Below are positions 16,797-25,095 of a stretch of 41,323 nt of DNA, piece by piece. Positions within the stretch are counted from its first letter, which is position 1; each line of letters starts with the position of its first letter. The DNA is from an uncultured Bacilli bacterium (GTDB lineage: Bacteria > Bacillota_I > Bacilli_A > RF39 > UBA660): the NCBI GenBank assembly GCA_934090735.1, contig CAKOJR010000007.1, positions 1-41,323 on the forward strand, in the 5' to 3' direction. The notes beneath the pieces were generated by a model, which worked only from the letters and a program-made list of their open reading frames with translations, was not told the origin of the DNA and searched no databases. The position numbers and the translations under genes are program-made.

Positions 16797-18578
16797 ATGA
16801 AGTATATTTATATTATTGGTTTTTCACTTATTTATTCATTTGTTTTAAATTTAGTTTATTTTAAGAAAAATCATTTACAGACGAGGGAAACTAAATATTA
16901 TTCTATTTTGCTTGTTGTTAATTTAATTGGACTTATTGGAGAGGCATTTTGTTCATTTATTGGGTTTACATTTCCAGAAAATAGTTCGATATCACATATT
17001 TTTACTAAGGCATTTATGAGTGCATTAACGTGTTTTACAATTGTTATGAGTCTTTATATTTATTCGTTATGTTTAAGTGATAAAGAACGTATTTTTGAGA
17101 TTGTAAAAAAACTTAGTTTTGCATTTTTGATTTTTAGTATTTTTGTAATTTTTGCTTTACCAATTACAACGGCTAGAGGATTTGCGACTGGGCCATCTTG
17201 CGATTATGTTTATAATGTAGGAACAGTTCTTATTACGCTTAGTATTATTACGACGCTTGTTTGTTTTAAAAAAATCGATACTAAAAAAGTAATACCTTTT
17301 TTTGTTTTTACGGTTTTTAATATTATAATAGTGTTTATTCAAAGACTTAATCCGGAGGTTACTCTTACTACTTCGATGGAAACTTTAGTACTATTTATTA
17401 TGTATTTTACAATTGAGAATCCCGATTTAAAATTACTTGCTGAGGTGCAGAAGGCGAGAAATTTATCTGAACAAACTAGTAATGAGAAGAGTAATTTTTT
17501 AAATGTTGTTACGATGGATATTAAGGATAAACTTGATAAGGTAGAGGTTATTAGTAATAATATTGCTTCTTTAACTAAGAATAAAGATATTTTATATGAA
17601 GTAAGCGAACTTAATAATATTGTTAATGTTTCTAGAAATAATATTAGACAGACAATTGATATTTCGTCATTAGATTCTAAGTATATTAAGGATATTAAAA
17701 ATAAATATAATGTAAAGTTACTTTTAGATAGTGTTTATTTAGGTAGCAAAGAAAAAGCACATGATGGAGTTGATTATAGATTTGTTTTAAGTGAAGGGAT
17801 GCCAGAGTATTTATTTGGAGATTCAATGAAGGTTAAACAGATATTAAATTCAGTTTTGGATAATGCCTTGAAGTATACTAAAAAAGGTTTTGTAGAATTT
17901 AGAGCTAGTGCGATTATTAAATATGATGTGTGCAGACTTATTTTGGTTGTTGAAGATTCTGGATGCGGAATTGATATTTTAAAGCATAATGAAATAATGA
18001 CTAATCATGATGAAATGAGTGATAGTGATATTGAAAATATTGATAATAAAACAGTTAATTTGTCTGTAGTACGTAAAATGCTTAATTTATTAGGCGGAAC
18101 AATATCAATTAATAGTGAAGATGGAAAAGGTACTAAAGTACAGATTATCTTGGATCAAAAAATAGCTTTTGGGGAGAAGTCTAGTGAGGATAAGGTTATA
18201 GATAAGTATAATGAAACTTTACTTAGTAAGAAACGTATAGGGGTTGTTAGTTTAAGTGATAAGAGTGTAAAGGTTATTAAGAATACTTTAAAGAGGACTT
18301 GTGATGTTCATGTGTTTGATGTTACTTTAGATTTGCTTAATAAGCTTAGAAATGATGAGCATTATGATTTAGTGTTTATTGATGAGGATATGGAGAAGAT
18401 AGATGCTAGAAGTTTTATTTATAAGATAAAAAAGGAAGGCATAGAATGCCCAGTTGTTGTACTTTGCAGTGAGATTAATTTTAATATGAAAAAGGAACTT
18501 CTTAATGATGGATTTACTGGTGTAATGAGTAAAGAACTTAGTAAAGATGACGTAAAAGAGTGTGTAAATAAGATTTAA
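16797..18578 (+). CDS. membrane hybrid histidine-kinase homologue lacking the phospho-acceptor His
   Basis: 593 residues. About seven hydrophobic segments occupy residues 1-215, as in 7TM-type sensor kinases. The dimerisation helix follows with KSNFLNVVTMDIKDKL, where kinases have KSxFLAxMSHEIRTPL, so the acceptor His is Met240 here. The ATPase domain looks intact: N-box NSVLDNALKYT, G1 box DSGCGI, and GGTISINSEDGKGT. A receiver-like domain ends the protein, with Asp529 (FIDEDM) at the phosphorylation position, although its N-terminal acidic pair is poor. It lies just upstream of spo0A, separated by the 0A-box promoter region. It may sense a signal and regulate phosphoryl flow without classical autophosphorylation. 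AGGAGG precedes the ATG. Confidence 0.85.
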   Translation: MKYIYIIGFSLIYSFVLNLVYFKKNHLQTRETKYYSILLVVNLIGLIGEAFCSFIGFTFPENSSISHIFTKAFMSALTCFTIVMSLYIYSLCLSDKERIFEIVKKLSFAFLIFSIFVIFALPITTARGFATGPSCDYVYNVGTVLITLSIITTLVCFKKIDTKKVIPFFVFTVFNIIIVFIQRLNPEVTLTTSMETLVLFIMYFTIENPDLKLLAEVQKARNLSEQTSNEKSNFLNVVTMDIKDKLDKVEVISNNIASLTKNKDILYEVSELNNIVNVSRNNIRQTIDISSLDSKYIKDIKNKYNVKLLLDSVYLGSKEKAHDGVDYRFVLSEGMPEYLFGDSMKVKQILNSVLDNALKYTKKGFVEFRASAIIKYDVCRLILVVEDSGCGIDILKHNEIMTNHDEMSDSDIENIDNKTVNLSVVRKMLNLLGGTISINSEDGKGTKVQIILDQKIAFGEKSSEDKVIDKYNETLLSKKRIGVVSLSDKSVKVIKNTLKRTCDVHVFDVTLDLLNKLRNDEHYDLVFIDEDMEKIDARSFIYKIKKEGIECPVVVLCSEINFNMKKELLNDGFTGVMSKELSKDDVKECVNKI

Positions 18579-18585
18579 TTCGACA
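18579..18585 (-). promoter_or_regulatory. Spo0A-binding 0A box (distal)
   Basis: TTCGACA here is the reverse complement of the 0A box TGTCGAA. The extended minus-strand form TTTGTCGAAT also fits. It lies directly after the kinase stop and 4 nt upstream of a TTGACA element. Confidence 0.65.
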
Positions 18586-18589
18586 AAGC

Positions 18590-18617
18590 TTGACATTTAT
18601 TTACAATAGTTTACAAA
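18590..18617 (+). promoter_or_regulatory. candidate distal spo0A promoter
   Basis: Consensus TTGACA (18590-18595), a 16-nt spacer and TACAAA (18612-18617). The -35 is perfect and the -10 weak. Confidence 0.4.
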
Positions 18618-18633
18618 ATAATTTCTAGGGTTA

Positions 18634-18640
18634 TGACGAA
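18634..18640 (+). promoter_or_regulatory. Spo0A-binding 0A box (proximal)
   Basis: TGACGAA matches the 0A consensus TGNCGAA. It lies 8 nt upstream of the perfect -10 at 18649, a position suited to activation or repression. Confidence 0.55.
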
Positions 18641-18648
18641 GTTTGTAT

Positions 18649-18654
18649 TATAAT
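18649..18654 (+). promoter_or_regulatory. -10 box of the proximal spo0A promoter
   Basis: TATAAT, 36 nt before the spo0A ATG. There is no good -35, so activation by a bound regulator, such as Spo0A at the box just upstream, is plausible. Confidence 0.5.
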
Positions 18655-18690
18655 TGATTTGTGTGTTAGTACGATATGGATAATTAAAGA

Positions 18691-19443
18691 ATGAATAAAA
18701 TACGCGTTTTTATAGTTGATGATAGTAGTGATGCTGTTAGTGACGTAAAGAAGTATTTTAGTGATTGTGGTGATATTGAAGTTGTTTTAAGTGCAAGTGA
18801 TGGTGAAGAAGCAGTTAAGATGATTGAAGAGCATGCACAAGATTTCGATGTGCTTATTATGGATTTAATTATTCCAAAGATGGATGGTTTAAGTGTTTTA
18901 GAAACTATTCGTAAGAAGGGTATAAGTGTTAAGAGTATTATTACTACGAATATAAACTCTACTTTAATTATTAGCAAATGTATGGATGAGGGAGTTAATT
19001 ATTATATGTTAAAACCTTATGATATGGCTTCTTTGTATTCAAGAGTTAGAGAGGTTTATAGAACTAGTAGTAAAGAGTTACTTCTTGATGATAGGTCTTT
19101 AAATGGTGCAATTACTGATATGTTACATTCTTTGGGAATTCCATCTCATATTAAAGGTTATTCTTATATTAGAGATAGTATTAGTTTGATGTATAAGAAT
19201 CCGTCAATGATAGGAGCAATTACTAAGGAGTTATACCCTGAGGTTGCTTCAATGTATGATACAACGTCTAGTAGAGTTGAAAGAGCAATTAGACATGCGA
19301 TTGAGGTTAGCTGGAGTAGAGGTGATTATGATTTAATGGAGTCTTTATTTGGACATTCTGTAGATTATGATAGAGCTAAACCAACTAATTCAGAATTTAT
19401 AGCAACTCTTGCAGATAGATTAAGATTAGACAATTGTTTCTGA
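18691..19443 (+). CDS. spo0A: sporulation master response regulator Spo0A
   Basis: 250 residues. The N-terminal receiver has the acidic pair Asp10/Asp11, phospho-acceptor Asp58 (IMDLIIPKMDG), Thr86 and Lys108 (LKPYDM). The C-terminal domain is the unique Spo0A DNA-binding fold, with LGIPSHIKGYSYIRDSI and the near-invariant SRVERAIRHAIEVSWSRG, ending KPTNSEFIATLADRLRL. Phosphorylated Spo0A binds 0A boxes and starts endospore formation. Length and motifs are complete, so it looks functional. Two 0A boxes upstream suggest autoregulation. The ATG has only a weak ribosome site (TTAAAGA), unlike most neighbours. The flanking genes are a degenerate kinase and a degenerate Clp ATPase. Confidence 0.97.
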   Translation: MNKIRVFIVDDSSDAVSDVKKYFSDCGDIEVVLSASDGEEAVKMIEEHAQDFDVLIMDLIIPKMDGLSVLETIRKKGISVKSIITTNINSTLIISKCMDEGVNYYMLKPYDMASLYSRVREVYRTSSKELLLDDRSLNGAITDMLHSLGIPSHIKGYSYIRDSISLMYKNPSMIGAITKELYPEVASMYDTTSSRVERAIRHAIEVSWSRGDYDLMESLFGHSVDYDRAKPTNSEFIATLADRLRLDNCF

Positions 19444-19466
19444 ATATATTTGATAAATCTTCCACA

Positions 19467-19484
19467 TTATATCATAAGATATAA
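19467..19484. repeat. inverted repeat before the ClpC-like gene
   Basis: TTATATC-ATAA-GATATAA, a perfect 7-bp inverted repeat that abuts the AAGGAGG ribosome site. It may be an operator or a weak hairpin that affects translation. Confidence 0.4.
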
Positions 19485-19499
19485 AAGGAGGATTTTTTT

Positions 19500-21161
19500 A
19501 TGGACAAGTGTTTTAATAAAGATGTTTGTATGATATTAAAGTCTGCGGAGGGAGAGATGCTTAATTTAAGGCATCCTTATGTTGGAACGGAGCATTTACT
19601 TCTTGCTTTGTTAAAAAGAGATAGGGTAAAGAAAATTTGTTATAAGTTTAATTTGACGTATGCTAGTTTTAAAGATGAACTTGTTAGATTAATTGGTCAA
19701 GCTTCTAAGAAAAGTGAAGTTATTTTGTATACACCACTTCTTAAGTTAGTTATTGATAATGCTTATAATAAAAGTTATGATGAGCATAAAGAGATGGATG
19801 AGTTATATTTACTTTCTTCACTATTTGGGGAAAGTGATGGGATTGCACTTAGGGTAGCTTATAATATGGGAGTTGATACAGACGGACTTGTTAAGGAACT
19901 TGATAAACCAAAGATATTATCGTCGATTGGTGAGTGTTTAACTGATAAAGATATCGATAAGATTTATTTAAGAGATAAAGAGCTTGATGAAGTGATGGAG
20001 ATACTATTAAGGAAGGGTAAGAATAATCCTTTGCTTGTTGGTGAGCCTGGAGTTGGTAAGACAGCGATAGCGTATGAGCTTGCTAGGAGAATAAAGTGTG
20101 GGTGCGTGCCAGATAGATTAAAGGGAAAAGAAGTTTATTTGGTTAGTACTTCAAGTTTGGTTTCGGGAACTAAGTATCGTGGTGAGTTTGAAGAGAGAGT
20201 AAATGGGCTTATTAATGAGGTTATCCGTAATGGGAATATTATTTTGTTTATTGATGAGATTCATACGATTATGAAGACAGGTTCTAGTGAGGCTGGAGTT
20301 GATGGAGCTAATATTTTAAAGCCGTATTTAGCTAGGGATGATTTAAAGATTATTGGAGCTACTACTAAAAGGGAGTATGATGAGTATTTAAAGAAAGATG
20401 GAGCTTTTGCGAGAAGATTTGCAAAGGTGATTGTTAATGAGCCTAGTTTAAAGGATACGGTTATAATATTAAATAAGTTAAAGAAGAGTTATGAAGATTT
20501 TTATAGTTTGAAGATTAATTCTAATGTTATTAAGTATTTAGTAGATTTGTGTGATAAGTATTTACCTAATAGTTATAATCCTGATAAGTCTATAGATATA
20601 TTAGATACTAGTTTATCTAAGATAGCTTTGGAAGGAAAAAGATGCGTGCTTACGAAGGAAGACGTGTATGAGGTAATAAGTAAGAGGTGTAATATTTCTT
20701 TAGTTAGTGATGAAGGTTTGAATAAGGTAAGAGCTGTGCTTAGTGATAAGTATTCAGAAGTGCTTGCTGATAATATTGTTAAGATGTTTAAGTGCAGGGA
20801 TAAAAGTAGGTATATGGTATTTAGTGGTAGTGATGATAAAAGATGTGCTCCATTTGATATAGGTAAGTGTTTAGGGGTTAATGTGATTGATATTGACTGC
20901 GCTCTTTATAATGATGAGTATAGTTTAAATAAGTTTGTTAGTACTAATTATTTATATAATAAGATTAGCGAGAATCCTTTTTCTTTGGTGGTATTTGATA
21001 ATTATAATAAGAGAGGGAGAGTTTTGGATAATATAATTAGGATGATGAAAGATAAAGGATATATTGAAAATAGTTTGAATGAGAGACTTTATTTGGATAA
21101 GTTAGTAATGTTTTTGATAGATGAAGAGGTGAATAATAAAGTGGGGTTTGCGGCTAGTTAG
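19500..21161 (+). CDS. half-length ClpC-like AAA+ protein with a degenerate second ATPase domain
   Basis: 553 residues, compared with about 810 for ClpC. Residues 1-135 form a Clp N-domain. The first AAA+ domain is intact, with Walker A GEPGVGKT (Lys187) and Walker B FIDEIH (Asp252, Glu253). The M-domain normally inserted between the ATPase domains is absent. From about residue 410 the sequence follows the second ClpC domain, but Walker A has become SGSDDKRCAPFDIGK and the Walker B DEIEK has become DNYNK. The protein stops just after VGF (548-550), which aligns with the ClpP-docking loop of ClpC. There is a strong AAAGGAGG. It lies directly after spo0A. It could be a ClpP adaptor-unfoldase or a ClpP-independent remodeller. 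Confidence 0.85.
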   Translation: MDKCFNKDVCMILKSAEGEMLNLRHPYVGTEHLLLALLKRDRVKKICYKFNLTYASFKDELVRLIGQASKKSEVILYTPLLKLVIDNAYNKSYDEHKEMDELYLLSSLFGESDGIALRVAYNMGVDTDGLVKELDKPKILSSIGECLTDKDIDKIYLRDKELDEVMEILLRKGKNNPLLVGEPGVGKTAIAYELARRIKCGCVPDRLKGKEVYLVSTSSLVSGTKYRGEFEERVNGLINEVIRNGNIILFIDEIHTIMKTGSSEAGVDGANILKPYLARDDLKIIGATTKREYDEYLKKDGAFARRFAKVIVNEPSLKDTVIILNKLKKSYEDFYSLKINSNVIKYLVDLCDKYLPNSYNPDKSIDILDTSLSKIALEGKRCVLTKEDVYEVISKRCNISLVSDEGLNKVRAVLSDKYSEVLADNIVKMFKCRDKSRYMVFSGSDDKRCAPFDIGKCLGVNVIDIDCALYNDEYSLNKFVSTNYLYNKISENPFSLVVFDNYNKRGRVLDNIIRMMKDKGYIENSLNERLYLDKLVMFLIDEEVNNKVGFAAS

Positions 21162-21193
21162 GGCTTGTGTTATAATATTTGTTAGGAGGCATT

Positions 21194-22582
21194 ATGAAAA
21201 TATATAATACGTTAACTAGAACTGTAGAAGATTTCGTTCCTTATGAAGAAGGAAAGGTAAAGTTTTATACATGCGGACCTACTGTTTATCATTATGCTCA
21301 TATAGGTAATATGCGTAATTATATTGGACATGATATTTTAGATAAGACACTTAGATATTTAGGATATGATGTTAAGAGAGTTATGAATATTACTGATGTT
21401 GGACATTTAAAAAGTGATAGTGATAGTGGCGCGGATAAAATGGTTGAGAGTGCTAAGGCTGAGCATAAGAGTGTAATGGATATTGCTAAGTTTTATACTG
21501 ATGCATTTTTTAAGGACTTTGATGCACTTAACTGTAGAAGACCAGATGTTGTTAGTCCCGCTACTGATAATATAGATGAATATATTAAGATAATAAATGT
21601 TTTACTTGATAAGGGTTATGCTTATAAGTCAGGTGGAAATGTTTATTTTGATGTTAGTAAACTTACAGATTATTATAAATTAACTAATCATAAAGAAGAT
21701 GATATGGTTGTTGGTGTTAGGGATGGTGTTGATTATGATGATAGTAAGCGTAATCAGGCTGACTTTGCTTTATGGTTTACAAAAAGTAAGTTTGAAGATC
21801 AAGATTTAAAGTGGGATTCACCTTTTGGAACTGGCTATCCAGGATGGCACATTGAGTGTACGGGAATTAGTTTAAAATATTTAGGTGAGCACTTAGATAT
21901 TCATGGTGGAGGAGTAGATAATATTTTCCCGCATCATACTAATGAGATAGCTCAAAGTGAAGCTTATTTAGGTCATAAGTGGTGTAATTATTGGTTTCAT
22001 AATGAACATTTAATGGATGAAACTGGTAAGATGAGTAAGAGTAAAGGTGCTGTATTATCAGTTAGTGTTCTTATGGAAAAGGGATATAATCCACTTGCAT
22101 TTAGATTAATGTGCTTACAGAGTCATTACCGTAAACAGTTAGTGTTCTCTTATGAAGCACTTAATCAAGTTGAGGCTCAGTATGATAAACTTATTAATCG
22201 TATTGGTTTAATTAAGGATGAGGGAGACTTAGATGAGGGAGAGTTTGCTTCTTATAATGATAAGTTTATGGAAAGTTTATCTAATGATTTAAATACAGCA
22301 AATGCGATAACTTTGGTGTATGATTTACTTAAAGATGAAATGGTTAATGGTCATACTAAGTTAGAGTTACTTAGAAATTTTGATAAGGTTTTAAGTTTGA
22401 ATTTGGTTAGTGAGAAGAAATTAAGTGCAGATCATGATAAGATTATGAAATTAATCGAAGCTAGAAATGATGCGAAGAAGAAACGTGATTTTGAACTTGC
22501 AGATACAATTAGAGAGGAACTTAAAGCAAAGGGAATTATTTTGATTGATACTAGGGAAGGTACTACTTATAAGGAGGTATAG
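21194..22582 (+). CDS. cysS: cysteinyl-tRNA synthetase
   Basis: 462 residues, complete class I synthetase that charges tRNA-Cys. Visible are CGPTVYHYAHIGN (zinc Cys and the HIGH-equivalent), GWHIECTGIS, HHTNEIAQSEA and the KMSKSKG loop. The start is the ATG with AGGAGG 5 nt upstream; an in-frame TTG 15 nt earlier overlaps that site. No T-box leader is visible in the 32-nt gap from the Clp-like gene. yugP follows with no gap. Confidence 0.97.
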   Translation: MKIYNTLTRTVEDFVPYEEGKVKFYTCGPTVYHYAHIGNMRNYIGHDILDKTLRYLGYDVKRVMNITDVGHLKSDSDSGADKMVESAKAEHKSVMDIAKFYTDAFFKDFDALNCRRPDVVSPATDNIDEYIKIINVLLDKGYAYKSGGNVYFDVSKLTDYYKLTNHKEDDMVVGVRDGVDYDDSKRNQADFALWFTKSKFEDQDLKWDSPFGTGYPGWHIECTGISLKYLGEHLDIHGGGVDNIFPHHTNEIAQSEAYLGHKWCNYWFHNEHLMDETGKMSKSKGAVLSVSVLMEKGYNPLAFRLMCLQSHYRKQLVFSYEALNQVEAQYDKLINRIGLIKDEGDLDEGEFASYNDKFMESLSNDLNTANAITLVYDLLKDEMVNGHTKLELLRNFDKVLSLNLVSEKKLSADHDKIMKLIEARNDAKKKRDFELADTIREELKAKGIILIDTREGTTYKEV

Positions 22583-23248
22583 ATGGATTTACTTTATTTA
22601 CTTGCTATTTTAATTCCTTTAATTGCTCAGATTTATGTTAATACTAGTTATAGTAAGTTTAGAGGAGTTAAGAATGGTAAGGGATTAACTGGACTTGATA
22701 CAGCTAAAAAGATATTAGAAGCTAATGGATTAGGGGACATGTATGTTGTTGAAACTAAGGGAAAGTTAACTGATCATTATGATCCAACTAGAAAAACTGT
22801 TAGATTATCTTCTGAGGTTTACCATGGGGATAGTATTGCTTCTCTTGCAGTTGCTGCACACGAGTGCGGGCATGCTATTCAAGATAAAGATGGATATTTC
22901 TTTATGAAGTTTCGTAGTTTTATCTTTCCGGTAGTTAATTTAGGTACAACATTTGCTTATGTTTTACTTGTTATTGGTGCTATTTTAGAGATATATAATC
23001 TTATTATGCTTGCTATTGCATTATATGGACTTGGTTTATTTTTTCAGCTGGTAACATTACCCGTTGAGATAGATGCTAGTAAGAGGGCTCTTAATAATTT
23101 AAATGAGTTAGGCCTTACGGATAATACGGATGTAAGTGGAGCAAGTAAAATGCTTAGAGCAGCTGCATATACATATGTTGCTGGTGTGTTATCTAGTGCT
23201 TTAGAGATTATTAGATTACTTGCAATATTTGGTAAAGATAGAGATTAA
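22583..23248 (+). CDS. yugP: YugP-family neutral zinc metallopeptidase, membrane bound
   Basis: 221 residues. The HExxH zinc motif is His93, Glu94 and His97 (AAHECGHAIQD). There is a hydrophobic N-terminus and a pair of membrane segments at about residues 118-160. This is the Zn_peptidase_2 (YugP) family, whose substrate is not established. The start codon directly follows the cysS stop, and the ribosome site lies inside cysS, so the two are coupled. A strong terminator follows. Confidence 0.92.
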   Translation: MDLLYLLAILIPLIAQIYVNTSYSKFRGVKNGKGLTGLDTAKKILEANGLGDMYVVETKGKLTDHYDPTRKTVRLSSEVYHGDSIASLAVAAHECGHAIQDKDGYFFMKFRSFIFPVVNLGTTFAYVLLVIGAILEIYNLIMLAIALYGLGLFFQLVTLPVEIDASKRALNNLNELGLTDNTDVSGASKMLRAAAYTYVAGVLSSALEIIRLLAIFGKDRD

Positions 23249-23251
23249 TGT

Positions 23252-23277
23252 AAAATTGGTGAAAAGCCAATTTTTTT
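23252..23277 (+). terminator. intrinsic terminator of the cysS-yugP operon
   Basis: AAAATTGG / CCAATTTT stem, 7-nt loop, seven T. Confidence 0.85.
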
Positions 23278-23338
23278 ATTTTGAAAATGCAGATTTTGTT
23301 TTTTAAAGATGATAACCTAAATATAGGAGGATAGAGAA

Positions 23339-25006
23339 ATGAAAAGATACTTGATATCACTAGTTACTTTATTAACTTTAGGTTTTTCAGTTAATGTTTA
23401 TGCTGCCGATATTTCTGGATTATCTGATTTAATTATGTCTGGTGAAAAAACAATAGTACTTGAAGACGATTATGAAGGTAGCCCTACTGGAATAAGAAAA
23501 GACGTTACATTAGATTTAAATGGACATAAGATAAATGCAGTTCTTGGTGTTATGAGTAAGGTTACTTTAAAGGATTCTAAGGGTACTGGTGAACTTACTA
23601 GTAGTTTAGATAATGGAGCTACTGTGCAGGTTATAGGTGGTGAGTTTACATTAGACGGAGCTACTATTAGTAATCCTGTAGGTTATGGTATTGCTGGATA
23701 TGATGGCGGTGTGATTAATATTAATAGTGGTAAGATACTTTCTGAAAGTGCAGCTATTTCGGGAAATAATACTGAGGGAACTTTGAATGTTACTATTAAT
23801 GGTGGAGTGCTTACTGCTATGGAAGGTCCTGCTATTTATATGTCTAGTCCAGTGGGCTGCACAATTACTGATGGAACACTTAATGGTGGCCTTTCAATTA
23901 GAATGGGTGTTATTAATATTAGTGGTGGTAAGTTTATTGCTAATCCAGTAGTAGAAGATATTAAGACTAATTATATGGGTCAAAATATTGCTGTAGGTGA
24001 TGCTTTATTTGTCCTTGCTGGAACTTATAAAACAGAAGCAAGTGAAGGAAACAAATTAGAATTAAATATTACAGGTGGAGAATTTATTAACGAAAATAAA
24101 ATTGGCGGAGCAATTACTATTTATGATTTAGGTAAAGCAGAACAAAATGTTACAGCTAATTTAAGTGGTAATGTTAAAGCTACAACTAATGGTGAAAATA
24201 GAAAAGGATTTGAGGTATTAAGTTTAACTGAAGCTGGTATAGCGGAACCTTTAGAGGGATACGGTGAGTATTCTGGAAAAGTTAATGCTCTAATAACTGG
24301 TGGTGAGTTTACAGGAGATGTTTCTAAGTATGTTAAAGAGGGTTATGTTGCTGAATTAGTTAATGGAGTAAGCAATGTTGTAAAAAGGGAAACAAAGGTA
24401 ATTACTCCAGTTATTAGTGGCAGTGTAAAAGATGTTACGATAGGTATTAGTGGTGATATAAAAGATACTTTAGATAAATCACTTTTAAAGAGTAATATTG
24501 ATATAAAAAATGTTAATCCAGTTGTTGAAGTATCAGTAAAAGCAATTGATTCTAAAGAAGTTAATAAAGATGTTTTAACGAAGATTGAAGATTTTATTAA
24601 GATGTCATCTAAAAAACTTACAGTAGCTAATTATTTTGATATTAGTTTACTTGTAAAAAATTCAAATGATGAAAAAATAGGGGAACTAAGTGAGATAGTA
24701 GCACCAATTGAATTTAAGGTTGCACTAACTGATGAACTTAAAAATGTAAAAGATGGATATGTAAGAAATTATTTTGTATTACGTATTCATGATGATAAGA
24801 CTGAGATAATACCAGCTAAATATGATAATGGTAATTTAGTGTTTAGTTCAGATAAATTTTCTAATTATGTGCTTACTTATGAAGATACCGAAGAGGTAAA
24901 GAATCCAGCTACTTTGGATAATGTTACTTCTTATGTAGGTACAGGAATTTTATCACTCTTATCATTTGTAGGTGCTGCGTATATAATTAAATATATTTGT
25001 AAATAA
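23339..25006 (+). CDS. secreted surface protein with beta-helix-like repeats and a C-terminal sorting-type signal
   Basis: 555 residues. It has a classical signal peptide (MKRYLIS... with likely cleavage after VYAA, about residue 23). A long Gly/Asn/Thr-rich region (about 35-340) contains repeated INSGK, TINGG, ISGGKF and ITGGEF turns typical of right-handed beta-helix adhesins. A mixed domain (about 350-515) follows. The C-terminus is NPATLDN (from Asn522), a hydrophobic stretch and a short basic tail, the layout of a sortase signal but without LPXTG. Transcribed alone, with AGGAGG. Probably cell-surface attached; ligand unknown. Confidence 0.8.
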   Translation: MKRYLISLVTLLTLGFSVNVYAADISGLSDLIMSGEKTIVLEDDYEGSPTGIRKDVTLDLNGHKINAVLGVMSKVTLKDSKGTGELTSSLDNGATVQVIGGEFTLDGATISNPVGYGIAGYDGGVININSGKILSESAAISGNNTEGTLNVTINGGVLTAMEGPAIYMSSPVGCTITDGTLNGGLSIRMGVINISGGKFIANPVVEDIKTNYMGQNIAVGDALFVLAGTYKTEASEGNKLELNITGGEFINENKIGGAITIYDLGKAEQNVTANLSGNVKATTNGENRKGFEVLSLTEAGIAEPLEGYGEYSGKVNALITGGEFTGDVSKYVKEGYVAELVNGVSNVVKRETKVITPVISGSVKDVTIGISGDIKDTLDKSLLKSNIDIKNVNPVVEVSVKAIDSKEVNKDVLTKIEDFIKMSSKKLTVANYFDISLLVKNSNDEKIGELSEIVAPIEFKVALTDELKNVKDGYVRNYFVLRIHDDKTEIIPAKYDNGNLVFSSDKFSNYVLTYEDTEEVKNPATLDNVTSYVGTGILSLLSFVGAAYIIKYICK

Positions 25007-25009
25007 TAG

Positions 25010-25038
25010 AACTGGGAATTTTGTTTTCTCAGTTTTTT
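25010..25038 (+). terminator. intrinsic terminator after the surface protein gene
   Basis: 9-bp stem AACTGGGAA / TTCTCAGTT (one G-U), 7-nt loop, T-run. Confidence 0.85.
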
Positions 25039-25043
25039 AATGC

Positions 25044-25072
25044 TTGACATAAGCAAACAAATGTATTAATAT
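25044..25072 (+). promoter_or_regulatory. uvrB promoter with a possible LexA-like box
   Basis: Perfect TTGACA, a 17-nt spacer and TAATAT. The spacer holds CAAAC-AAAT-GTATT (25054-25067), a partial match to the Gram-positive SOS box CGAACnnnnGTTCG. The promoter is convincing; the LexA site is speculative. Confidence 0.6.
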
Positions 25073-25095
25073 ATTTCTTGTTAGGAGATGGATGT

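Noticed and set aside
21161..21194. A T-box leader for cysS
   Set aside because: The gap is too short and has no T-box sequence or antiterminator.
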